The translations under genes were made by a program, and so were the position numbers. From Belliella filtrata (GTDB taxonomy: Bacteria; Bacteroidota; Bacteroidia; Cytophagales; Cyclobacteriaceae): a DNA stretch of 43,376 nt. Positions within the stretch are counted from its first letter, which is position 1, and each line of letters begins with the position of its first letter. The notes below the pieces were generated by a model. The model was not told where the DNA came from. It worked only from the letters and a program-made list of their open reading frames with translations, and did no database searches. This document shows, in pieces, positions 1-7,622 of the stretch. The stretch covers positions 1 through 43,376 of the forward strand of contig NZ_JAKZGP010000044.1 of the NCBI RefSeq assembly GCF_022549775.1, read 5' to 3'.

Positions 1-45
1 TATTTAATATAGCGGCCTTTTTTGTTAGTTTTACAATAGTAATAT

Positions 46-990
46 TTAGCTGAGGTAAAGATAAGCAAGGATGCCGTCCTTTGCCAATTCTTTACCTCTT
101 TTCTTAACTTGACAAAGTAGGGTTAATTGAAGACCTTTTATAACTTTGTCAGCTTCATCCAACGTATTTACGAATATGTAATAGTCATCATAGAACCTGA
201 CGGCTTCAACGTCCAATATACTGAATTTTTCTTGTATCATTCCATCTATTTGGCAAGCAATTAGTTCCGATACTATATGTGAAGAGTCAGGGCCAATCGG
301 GATTCCAATTGATTGCCTATCTTGACAAGCACGAACTGCAGAATCAAGTTTGTCAGCGTTAAAGTAGTTAATTGCTTCAGAATTCCCGTCAGATATTAAT
401 TCGGCTAATTCTGTTTTTGAAGTCTTCAATAGTCTTTTTGCCGTTTCTTTACCCAAAATGCTCCAAGGAATTGTATGGGTATAGATTGTGGGATAAAAAT
501 TAGAGATATCAACTTTAACCTGTATCAATTTTCTTGCTGATCGTTTTAAGATTTCATTTCTAAGTACTGGCACTCCAGCACTATATGTTTTAACTGCTCG
601 TTTTGAGTTTTCAGCTTCTTCTACTGGATAGCTCATTGAAAAGGGAGAGTTATCAAATAAAGCTTGATACAACTCCCAATTATTAGAAATCAACTCAGAA
701 ACGGTAATATAATGTTTGGGATTTGGGATCTTTAAAACCCTCCGAGCAAGTTTTCCTTTCGAAATTGAGAAAGCAACGCACTGCGAAGAGCCGTACTTTG
801 AGTAGAAATCGGCTTTTCTTTGATTCCAAATTGACCTACTTTCATCTTCAAACCTTTCAGTTTCAGAAGTCTCAAAGTTTGTCCACCTAGACTTTACTTC
901 TGTCAAGTTTCGAGACAGTGATTCCGTTATAAATCCTGGTGGTAATTCTTTAGGTAAATAGCCTAGTTCAATAAGTTTTTCTTCTGTCAC
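46..990 (-). CDS. Reverse transcriptase of the UG/Abi (defence-type) kind, C-terminally shortened
   Basis: RNA-templated DNA polymerase. Motif A is DISNFYP (residues 161-167), motif B is QSIGIPIGPDSS (226-237) and the catalytic motif C is FYDDYY (266-271), so all palm aspartates are present. The N-terminus, with the phrase LGYLPKELPP, and the GPDSS form of motif B are typical of stand-alone bacterial reverse transcriptases of the unknown-group/abortive-infection type, several of which defend against phages; group II intron maturase and retron domains are not seen. Only about 45 residues follow motif C, so the thumb and the large C-terminal region usual in this class are missing; the last 25 residues look unlike the family and may result from a frameshift or rearrangement near base 120. 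An IS110 transposase lies immediately upstream. Reverse transcriptase identity is sure; subgroup and activity are not. Confidence 0.85.
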   Translation of the reverse strand: MTEEKLIELGYLPKELPPGFITESLSRNLTEVKSRWTNFETSETERFEDESRSIWNQRKADFYSKYGSSQCVAFSISKGKLARRVLKIPNPKHYITVSELISNNWELYQALFDNSPFSMSYPVEEAENSKRAVKTYSAGVPVLRNEILKRSARKLIQVKVDISNFYPTIYTHTIPWSILGKETAKRLLKTSKTELAELISDGNSEAINYFNADKLDSAVRACQDRQSIGIPIGPDSSHIVSELIACQIDGMIQEKFSILDVEAVRFYDDYYIFVNTLDEADKVIKGLQLTLLCQVKKRGKELAKDGILAYLYLS

Positions 991-1031
991 TTAGTTTGTT
1001 TTTTAAATTTTGACTAACTCTATTAAACCCC

Positions 1032-2396
1032 TCAATTTGAGCTGATTTCGAGGCCTAAATCCTCATTAGTCAGACCGAATTTATCAATTTGTTTTTTTAT
1101 TCTATTAACTAATCCCAACTTTCTTTTTTGATCCAAGAAAAGATAGCCTTCCGGATTTTCATATGGAATTCCTTTTACGACCATGTTCCAGATAATCACA
1201 GCCAACTTTCTTGTTGTGGCGCTGATAGCAGATACTCTACCTTTTCTAAAGCTTATCCTCTGAAAGAAGTCCCTCAAGGGTGTTGAATCCTTCAAATTTC
1301 CAATGGCATTTGCAGCATTCCTTAAGGCTATTTTAAGTCTGTTGCTCCCTTTTGGCACTTTACTAGACAATACTTTGCCACCACTTACTTTATTGTTTGG
1401 GGCAAGCCTAAGCCATGAAGCAAAATGCTTGGCTGTTTTAAACTTCTTGATCCCTTCCATGCCTACTTCACTCATCAATGCCAAAACCGTAGAAAAGCTC
1501 ATCCCTTCAATTGCCAAAAGATCTGTTCCCTCAAACATCTGATACGCTTTTAGATTTAGATCAATGTCTTTTGGAGTGTTCTTATTGACTCTTTTATGGG
1601 GTTTTGATTCGAGGTAGTGTTCTCGCTTATTGTCATCCGAATCGATAATTTCATTCAGCTTTTTCTCTATTTCTTTATCACATTCATTAATTTTCATTCG
1701 AAGATGATCATAAGTATCCAGCTCCTGTTTTAGAGCAAAAAGGTAATCCTTCCTTCCATTACTCTGTAAGGCCGCTGCTATCTCTTCCTCACTCTTTCTG
1801 CAATTCCCATGTCGGAGTGAAGCCAGCTTCTTTGGATCTGTTTTGCCCTCACAGATTGCTCTGATGATCAGCAGTCCAGTAAGCCCACATATATCATTTA
1901 CAACTACATCCAATCGGAAGTTTAATAGCCTTAGATATTTCTGCATTTTCTTTGATGCTGCAGCAACTGAATGAAGTAAATTTGATCTGTGTCTGCAGTA
2001 AGTTCTTAACTCCTCTGTCTGTCCATCAGGCAAAAAACTTCCAGTTAATAACCCCAATGTATGTAGTTTTTGGATCCACTGACAGTCCATGACATCACTC
2101 TTTTTTCCTTTGATATTCTTGGTGAACTTACCATTACAGAGTATCAGATGGAATCCCCGTGAAAGTAATACGGCATAGAGATTTTGCCAATAGGTCCCTG
2201 TACTTTCCATTGCTATAGTCCTCACATTCCTTTCCTTCAACCAATCTGCCATAGCAAACAAATCCTGGTTGAATACCCCAAATTCCCGAACATCATGCTC
2301 GGTTTGACCTACTGCTACCCAGTGGGAGCGACTGCCGACGTCAATTCCCGCAGCTTGCGGATTGACGACTTCCATGGAGATAGATTCCTGTTCCAT
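1032..2396 (-). CDS. IS110-family transposase (DEDD plus serine recombinase)
   Basis: Transposase of the IS110 family, whose members use a transposase-bound bridge RNA to choose target and donor sites. The N-terminal RuvC-like DEDD domain shows D19 (GIDVG), E64 (AMESTGTYW) and D101/D104 (KKSDVMDCQW). The C-terminal domain has the helix-hairpin-helix-like stretch around residue 293 (LLAIEGMSFSTVLALMSEVG) and the catalytic-serine region near 345 (KVLSSKVPKGSNRLK). At 454 residues it is full length and intact. The alternative start at residue 8 is also possible. The 3' end lies about 40 bp from the reverse transcriptase start. A second, decayed copy of its last codons occurs at 10967-11100, and both copies are preceded on the plus strand by TTTTGACTAAC, which may mark the element end. 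Confidence 0.93.
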   Translation of the reverse strand: MEQESISMEVVNPQAAGIDVGSRSHWVAVGQTEHDVREFGVFNQDLFAMADWLKERNVRTIAMESTGTYWQNLYAVLLSRGFHLILCNGKFTKNIKGKKSDVMDCQWIQKLHTLGLLTGSFLPDGQTEELRTYCRHRSNLLHSVAAASKKMQKYLRLLNFRLDVVVNDICGLTGLLIIRAICEGKTDPKKLASLRHGNCRKSEEEIAAALQSNGRKDYLFALKQELDTYDHLRMKINECDKEIEKKLNEIIDSDDNKREHYLESKPHKRVNKNTPKDIDLNLKAYQMFEGTDLLAIEGMSFSTVLALMSEVGMEGIKKFKTAKHFASWLRLAPNNKVSGGKVLSSKVPKGSNRLKIALRNAANAIGNLKDSTPLRDFFQRISFRKGRVSAISATTRKLAVIIWNMVVKGIPYENPEGYLFLDQKRKLGLVNRIKKQIDKFGLTNEDLGLEISSN

Positions 2397-2660
2397 TTGA
2401 TTAAGAATAGATAATTTTCTCAGGGGATGTGCTTTTGGCTAGAAAATATTCTGAACGGGGTATCTGACTTTTAAAGACAAATCCGCCACTGAAATCATCG
2501 CAAGCATCCCAACCAGAATTGCGCCCGTGCTCTTCGATTACTCGAGGGCAACATTTCTAAAATCGGCCTTGCTGAGAGGATAGTAATTTACAAAAAATCT
2601 TGCCATGATGCTCTCATACGTTAGCTTACGAAATCAACTTTTTAAAAGTAGGGAGAATTA
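2397..2660 (-). other. Non-coding end upstream of the IS110 transposase; candidate bridge-RNA region
   Basis: No reading frame of note is visible between the transposase start and the first attC-like palindrome. In IS110-family elements the long non-coding end flanking the transposase start normally encodes the bridge RNA, and the length here (about 260 bp) fits. I could not derive the guide loops or the exact outer boundary by eye, so the assignment rests on position and family knowledge. Confidence 0.4.
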
Positions 2661-2789
2661 CACACAACGTTTTGCAGCTACCCGAAGGGCGGGACTTTTA
2701 CCACAAAACTTGATTTGAAAAAATTAATGTTTGATTGACCACTAAGCTGTCTTTGGAACACGAAACCCCGCCTTTTGGGTAGGTGCTGT
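2661..2789 (-). repeat. attC-like palindrome 1 (interrupted by group II intron)
   Basis: Imperfect palindrome. The left arm CAGCTACCCGAAGGGCGGG pairs with the right arm CCCGCCTTTTGGGTAGGTGCTG. The outer left end carries CAACGTT and the outer right end is TGT, completed after the intron by TATG at 3377. Removing the intron gives GCTGTTATG, like the intact core of palindrome 2. Size, arm structure and position directly after the stop of the minus-strand gene at 3376-3939 match an attC recombination site of a gene cassette. Confidence 0.6.
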
Positions 2790-3376
2790 GTGTGCCCAGC
2801 ATGGGCATCTGGTACCGAAGTTACCAAATTATTCCAGAGGGTGAAAGTCCCTTGCAGACAAGTTGGTGAAGCCTGTTAGCAAGTCGCAAGCTGGTTGCCG
2901 TGAGGCATACAGTGAAGGAAGCGAGACTGCAAAATCCGGTACTGACGAACAGGAACGGCATACGGAGGCCAGAGAGGGAGGGTAAGCAAGCACATCTTTG
3001 TAAAGCCCGTGGCCAATAATCCCTTTTCGGTAGATGCCGCAGGAATCGGATGAAGGAATATGTCCTTACCTGGGGAGATCTCAGACTCCACGAGATGGAA
3101 ACTGAGAAGTCAGCAGAGGCCATAGTAGTCAACAGGACCTGAGCTTCGGAAAACCGAGGAGTTCTCACGAGTTGGTGAAGGGCTGAACGTATTGTGAAGT
3201 GAAAATTCGATAAGGGGCCTTTGCGTAGCCTTATCTTAAAAGTAGCGGAAAGGGATTGTTGGTGTAAAGAGCGGCATTCCTATGCTTTACGAACCGCCGT
3301 ATACGAGACCCGTACGTACGGTGGTGTGAGAGGCGCACCTCGTCAACTTAACGGTTGGCGAGGCCGTCTACTCGAT
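2790..3376 (+). mobile_element. Group II intron 1, ORF-less (587 nt)
   Basis: Ribozyme-type intron. The 5' end is GTGTGCCCAGCATGGG (the GUGYG rule). Domain V is at about 3291-3333, with ACCGCCGTATACG opposite CGTACGTACGGTGGT, followed by GTGTGAGAG. Domain VI is a hairpin (CCTCG...CGAGG, about 3338-3363) and the 3' end is CTACTCGAT (the AY rule). No reverse transcriptase/maturase frame is present, so mobility or splicing would need a protein supplied elsewhere. It is antisense to the neighbouring cassette genes. Apart from domain VI it differs from intron 2 at only a handful of positions. Short reading frames inside it are spurious. Confidence 0.85.
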
Positions 3377-3939
3377 TATGTTCTGGCTTTTAGTCTTCCA
3401 ATCGTTATTAATGAACTCAAAATCAACAGAGTAAAATCACGAATTGCTTTTAGCTCTTCAAAAGATTCTGGCTGATTATTAATTTCAATTTTCAAGACCT
3501 CTTGGTCTTTTTTTATTTTTTCATTGCCATATTTGCCATATTCCTTAATTGTTATTTCAGTCTTCGGGAATCTTTCAAATATTTTTTTTATTTCAACGAT
3601 TGGTAATTCTTTATCAACTTGAAAATCATCACTATTTATTTCATCCCCATTACCATCCCCTAATAATCTTCTAATTGTGGACTTCTTTTTAATTGATATT
3701 CTTAGTTGTGGACTTGTTTTAATCGGAACAAGGATACGCATTGAATTTCCTAATAATGAACCAAAGTTGTTCGACTTATTTATACTGTTTTCATAAAACA
3801 CTTTAAACCCTTCAAAATATTCAGTCGCTTTATAAAAATCCTGATATCCATGAAAATAGTTTTTATTCAATCTCTTTACGTCAAGATTGAACTCCTTTTC
3901 AAACTCCTTCCAATTTTCATCAATTTTTCTCCAATTCAA
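3376..3939 (-). CDS. Hypothetical cassette protein, 187 aa
   Basis: Not recognised. It is a soluble, lysine-rich protein without signal peptide or membrane segment, with a charged N-terminal third (NWRKIDENWKEFEKEFN) and a hydrophobic stretch near the C-terminus (FTLLILSSLITIGRL). Its stop codon TAA straddles the 3' splice junction of intron 1; the stop would be unchanged without the intron because both neighbouring bases restore TTAT. It lies between palindromes 1 and 2 and reads towards palindrome 1, which is the layout of an integron gene cassette followed by its own attC. Base composition is AT-rich compared with the transposases. Function unknown. Confidence 0.7.
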   Translation of the reverse strand: MNWRKIDENWKEFEKEFNLDVKRLNKNYFHGYQDFYKATEYFEGFKVFYENSINKSNNFGSLLGNSMRILVPIKTSPQLRISIKKKSTIRRLLGDGNGDEINSDDFQVDKELPIVEIKKIFERFPKTEITIKEYGKYGNEKIKKDQEVLKIEINNQPESFEELKAIRDFTLLILSSLITIGRLKART

Positions 3940-3963
3940 TGGCTTGTTTTTTTAAAGCTGGAA

Positions 3964-4095
3964 CATAACGTTTTCGGGCTTTGCGTTCGGGCGGGGTTTC
4001 GGAGCACAAAACTATCAACCAGCACTGAACTTGAATAGAAGCATAAAGCTCCAAGTTTGCACGTCACCCCGCCTGACGCAAAACCCGTGTTATGG
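3964..4095 (-). repeat. attC-like palindrome 2 (uninterrupted)
   Basis: The left end CATAACG and right end TGTTATGG enclose arms in which TTTGCGTTCGGGCGGGG pairs with CCCCGCCTGACGCAAA. The inner part holds TTTCGGAGCACAAAACT and CACGTCACCCCGCC, both also found in palindrome 4. Its end overlaps the stop codon of the gene at 4090-5211, as attC sites often do. It is the intact counterpart of the sites that carry introns. Confidence 0.65.
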
Positions 4096-5211
4096 CTCGT
4101 ATTTATTGATTTCATATTCTAAATCTATTGGTTTCCCGTCTTCTGTAACAATAAATTCTCCAACGTCTAAGGTGATAAAATCAACTTCTTCATCTCTTGG
4201 AACTATTGGTGTTAGATAAATTCTTAGCTTTTTATTTTCTCTTAAAGGATTAAACCATACTTGCTCTAACTCTTCAAAGTATGGTCCTATCATTGGAGAC
4301 TGAAATCCAAAGTCTGCCTGTAATTCGTTATTGCGTATGCTGAAAATTATTTTATCAGCCCATTGAAAATCGCCTAAATGAAAAAAACAACTTAGTTGAA
4401 ATATGTTGAGGACTGGTAATTCACCTTCTAAACCAAAAGCCATTCCTAATATCCCGGCATTTTGCAAATCATTATTTGGTATGCTCTTGCCTGAAAAATA
4501 ATTTAGTAGGTAATTATTGAGGCTTTGTATTGAGTAAATTGACTTAAAAACTTCAACTTTACTCAATTTGATGGTGTTATCTTCTAACGATTCAATTGTA
4601 TCTCCAACAATTTTATAGTTATTGTGTCCAATAATATTTCTAATTTTTGAATTGTATGCAGTTTCAAATATTTTATGCGTAAGAGGATAAGGTTTTAGTT
4701 TGGATTTTAGATTGTCTATCAATACACCCTTTCTCAAATTTCCGTTTTTGTCTCTAAAATTATTTAGGTCTGTTTCAATTGTATCCTTATCATTTAGAGT
4801 AATGAATGAGTATAGAATAAGGAATATAATTTCTATTTCGTAATATTGTTGATAAAGAAAACAAGTATTTTGGTTTAAATCTGTATTGGGTGCTTGCAAT
4901 GCAATTTCAAAGGCATTCAGCCTTTTTTGAGAGAAGATTTCAGATGAGTTATTCTCTAGGAAATGCTTTAATAGTAGGTCGTGTTTTGGGGTGCCAACTT
5001 TAAAATCTAAAATATTCTTGAATTCGGCAAGTGCATCTTGCTCGTCTCGGTTAAGAAGTAAAGTAAACAACCAATTTCTATAATAAAAAAAAGCGTCTTT
5101 GTTTTCTGAGAACAGTTTCAATAACTCTCGTTGATATATTACTGGTTCAGGAAGTTTAAAGTCAGAAGATATCCAGTGTTCAAAGTTTAATATTCTATTT
5201 CTTAAGTTCAT
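4090..5211 (-). CDS. Cassette protein with HEPN-like RNxxxH motif, 373 aa
   Basis: Uncharacterised soluble protein. Residues 191-196 read RNIIGH, within an alpha-helical stretch (ETAYNSKIRNIIGHNNYK). This fits the R-x4-H motif, with a polar residue after the arginine, that marks HEPN-domain RNases in toxin-antitoxin and phage-defence systems. The preceding region (QQYYEIEIIFLILYSFITL, about 121-139) could form the long helices of such a fold. The C-terminal part (EEVDFITLDVGEFIVTEDG) is beta-rich and different. The stop lies inside palindrome 2 and palindrome 3 lies just upstream, so the gene forms a complete cassette. The HEPN assignment is inference from one motif; the gene call itself is firm. 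Confidence 0.8.
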   Translation of the reverse strand: MNLRNRILNFEHWISSDFKLPEPVIYQRELLKLFSENKDAFFYYRNWLFTLLLNRDEQDALAEFKNILDFKVGTPKHDLLLKHFLENNSSEIFSQKRLNAFEIALQAPNTDLNQNTCFLYQQYYEIEIIFLILYSFITLNDKDTIETDLNNFRDKNGNLRKGVLIDNLKSKLKPYPLTHKIFETAYNSKIRNIIGHNNYKIVGDTIESLEDNTIKLSKVEVFKSIYSIQSLNNYLLNYFSGKSIPNNDLQNAGILGMAFGLEGELPVLNIFQLSCFFHLGDFQWADKIIFSIRNNELQADFGFQSPMIGPYFEELEQVWFNPLRENKKLRIYLTPIVPRDEEVDFITLDVGEFIVTEDGKPIDLEYEINKYEP

Positions 5212-5232
5212 TCAGTGTGGTTTTAATATGAG

Positions 5233-5357
5233 CCATAACGGTTGAGTGTATGTGCCGTAAGGGGTTGCGGGGCAGTTTCCTGTCGAAATACACTGAAGTT
5301 TGAGCGGGGTAAAACTCTTGAATTTCCACTGAAACCCTTATGGCATATACACTTTGT
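5233..5357 (-). repeat. attC-like palindrome 3 (interrupted by group II intron)
   Basis: The left end is CATAACGG and the arms are GAGTGTATGTGCCGTAAGGG against CCCTTATGGCATATACACT, with an inner GCGGGGC. The right end TTTGT is completed by TATAG at 5941 once the intron is removed, giving TTTGTTATAG. It follows the stop of the gene at 5958-6920 on the minus strand. Confidence 0.6.
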
Positions 5358-5940
5358 GTGTGCCCAGCATGGGCATCTGGTATCGAAGTTACCAAATTAT
5401 TCCAGAGGGTGAAAGTCCCTTGCAGGCAAGTTGGTGAAGCCTGTTAGCAAGTCGCAAGCTGGTTGCCGTGAGGCATACAGTGAAGGAAGCGAGACTGCAA
5501 AATCCGGTACTGACGAACAGGAACGGCATACGGAGGCCAGAGAGGGAGGGTAAGCAAGCACATCTTTGTAAAGCCCGTGGCCAATAATCCCTTTTCGGTA
5601 GATGCCGCAGGAATCGGATGAAGGAATATGTCCTTACCTGGGGAGATCTCAGACTCCACGAGATGGAAACTGAGAAGTCAGCAGAGGCCATAGTAGTCAA
5701 CAGGACCTGAGCTTCGGAAAACCGAGGAGTTCTCACGAGTTGGTGAAGGGCTGAACGTATTGTGAAGTGAAAATTCGATAAGGAGCCTTTGCGTAGCCTT
5801 ATCTTAAAAGTAGTGGAAAGGGATTGTTGGTGTAAAGAGCGGCATTCCTATGCTTTACGAACCGCCGTATACGAGACCCGTACGTACGGTGGTGTGAGAG
5901 CCTCAACCTGAGCCAAACGGCTCAGGTCGGGCTACTCAAT
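5358..5940 (+). mobile_element. Group II intron 2, ORF-less (583 nt)
   Basis: Near-identical copy of intron 1 from the GTGTGCCCAGC start through domain V (about 5859-5901). Domain VI (CCTGAGCCAAACGGCTCAGG) has a different sequence but keeps a hairpin, and the end is CTACTCAAT. It sits at the same core position in palindrome 3 and is antisense to the cassette genes. There is no maturase frame. Differences from intron 1 outside domain VI are few (for example GGTATCG for GGTACCG). Confidence 0.85.
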
Positions 5941-5957
5941 TATAGCACGTTTATTTT

Positions 5958-6920
5958 TCATTTATCAATAACTTCAAGCGAGTTGAAGAATTGATCTCCC
6001 ATTCTTTTATAAACTTCTTCATTTTCTATTACTATTGGATATCTAAATCTTAGCCAAAAGGAAGTGTTTTTTCCTAGTAGTAATTTGTCTAAAACTATTT
6101 CATTTCCTATGGTATCTTGGCTATAGGACTCAAAAATTGCTTTAGGGTGAGGTAAATTTCCATTTACAATTATGTCTGATAGCCCTCCTGCATGAAGGAT
6201 ATTAACAAAATAATTTTCAATGGTTAGAGTATCATTACTGTAAAATTCCATATCAACTATCCAAAACTTAACATCATATTTATCAAGTAGATAACCATTA
6301 TATTTTTCATCGTCAATAGAAACTACTAGGATCTTAGGTTTCTCTGGGAAATATACTTCAATATTTTCTGTCTCTTGAAAGATTGGAAAGTCAATGGATT
6401 TGTTCAACATTGAATCAATCTTGTATTCCCAATAATTCTGCTTAGGCTTTATGAGGCTATGATTTGTTTCTCGATCATATATTTTTTGATATTGCTTGTC
6501 TCTTTGGATTCTGTCTTGAAAATATTGATAGGCTTCGGAATAGGTAAGGCTTTTTCCTTTGATAGATTGGTTGATCTCTTTTGCAAAAAAATGAGCAAGT
6601 TTTAAATGATATGCTTCGTGTCTGATCAAGTAATCGCTTACATGATGTTTATGAATAAATGAATTAAATCGATCAACAATTACAGTCACCTTTACCTCTG
6701 GTTTTTCATATATTCTATACTTGTAAGAAATTCTTGCAGCCGCTTTTCCTTCATAAAATGGAGGTCTGCATAAAAAATCGCTTTCATCAAGAGTTGACTC
6801 TTCATTCCAAACTTTGTACTGTTCAGGGTTAGATTCTTTCTTGGAAACTTCCAAAAAGTAACAGACTATCAGAATTGCCGAAAAAATAATAATGCCAATT
6901 AACCTATAAACCTTTACCAT
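5958..6920 (-). CDS. Membrane-anchored HExxH putative metalloprotease
   Basis: A 320-residue protein with one N-terminal membrane segment (about residues 5-23, LIGIIIFSAILIVCYFL), so probably anchored with its bulk outside the cytoplasm. Residues 101-105 read HEAYH, an HExxH zinc motif, followed by AHFFAKEINQ and later YDRETNH (about 148-154). This order recalls the Bacteroidota HExxH proteins related to DUF922, in which a similar YDxETxH segment follows. The C-terminal half (FPIFQETENIEVYFPEKPK onward) is not recognised. It overlaps the upstream membrane gene by 7 bp, so the two are probably co-translated, and it lies between palindromes 3 and 4 as part of one cassette. Protease activity is inference. 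Confidence 0.75.
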   Translation of the reverse strand: MVKVYRLIGIIIFSAILIVCYFLEVSKKESNPEQYKVWNEESTLDESDFLCRPPFYEGKAAARISYKYRIYEKPEVKVTVIVDRFNSFIHKHHVSDYLIRHEAYHLKLAHFFAKEINQSIKGKSLTYSEAYQYFQDRIQRDKQYQKIYDRETNHSLIKPKQNYWEYKIDSMLNKSIDFPIFQETENIEVYFPEKPKILVVSIDDEKYNGYLLDKYDVKFWIVDMEFYSNDTLTIENYFVNILHAGGLSDIIVNGNLPHPKAIFESYSQDTIGNEIVLDKLLLGKNTSFWLRFRYPIVIENEEVYKRMGDQFFNSLEVIDK

Positions 6921-7324
6921 AAAGACAATTTAAAAACCTTTGATAAAATCAGATTTATAAGAGATAAGGCAAATTCTGCCAAGAAAACTATAAATACAGA
7001 TAAAATAATTAAGTTTGAATAGCTCCCTATCTGATAAAATTTGTTAACCAAATTCAAACTGATTCCAATCAAAAGAAAAATAAATAAGACAGTGATTAGA
7101 TTGTGAATCATCCTTCCCAATATTCGATTTCTCCTTTTGTGCTCCAAAAGATAAAACCTATGTTTAAGAAGAATCGGACCTAAAATAACCAAACTGAGAA
7201 CAATATATTTTGAATCAAACAAACTTAGGCTCCTGAATAAAAAAGCAAGCGACAATAACATCAAGGCAGCAAACAAAGAAGAAAGAATTTCTCTATATGA
7301 AAATGACCTTAAAAACTCTTTCAT
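6914..7324 (-). CDS. Small integral membrane protein, 136 aa
   Basis: Not recognised by family. It has four hydrophobic segments: about residues 11-31 (ILSSLFAALMLLSLAFLF), 39-55, 75-92 (VLFIFLLIGISLNLV) and 103-124 (LILSVFIVFLAEFALSLI). A basic loop (RFYLLEHKRRNRILGR) lies between the second and third. The overlap with the HExxH gene suggests a two-gene unit, and it is the first gene of the cassette bounded by palindrome 4. A role as membrane partner or substrate of the HExxH protein is conceivable but not shown. Confidence 0.7.
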   Translation of the reverse strand: MKEFLRSFSYREILSSLFAALMLLSLAFLFRSLSLFDSKYIVLSLVILGPILLKHRFYLLEHKRRNRILGRMIHNLITVLFIFLLIGISLNLVNKFYQIGSYSNLIILSVFIVFLAEFALSLINLILSKVFKLSLW

Positions 7325-7362
7325 TTGAATTTAACCTTTATATGGTTCATTGATCTAATGTG

Positions 7363-7494
7363 CTATAACGTTTGGGCGCTTGGCGCAGTGGCGGATTTCG
7401 GAGCACTAAACTGTCAATACACCACAAAAGTTGATGCGAGGCAGAATGTTCAATTAACCACGTCACCCGCCATTGAGCCAAACGCCTGTTGAAC
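7363..7494 (-). repeat. attC-like palindrome 4, truncated at core by an IS91-like element
   Basis: The left end CTATAACG and arms GTTTGGGCGCTTGGC against GAGCCAAACGCC lie around an inner GTGGCGGATTTCGGAGCAC and CACGTCACCCGCC shared with palindrome 2. The right end GTTGAAC satisfies the attC core GTTRRRY, but the IS91-like inverted repeat starts within it at 7493. Confidence 0.6.
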
Positions 7495-7622
7495 TGACAC
7501 CCTACGGGTGAGCGATTTACCTAAATTCTGCTTATTTTTAGTTATATCAAAATCTTTCATCATGAAAACTCAAAAAAAACACGCTGGGCACCGTAGCCCT
7601 CAATGATTCCGCTCAGGGGTAT

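Noticed and set aside
2821..3168. 115- and 71-residue frames antisense to intron 1 (and the same at 5389-5736)
   Set aside because: They lie wholly inside the group II intron RNA, are duplicated only because the intron is, and have no protein-like features.
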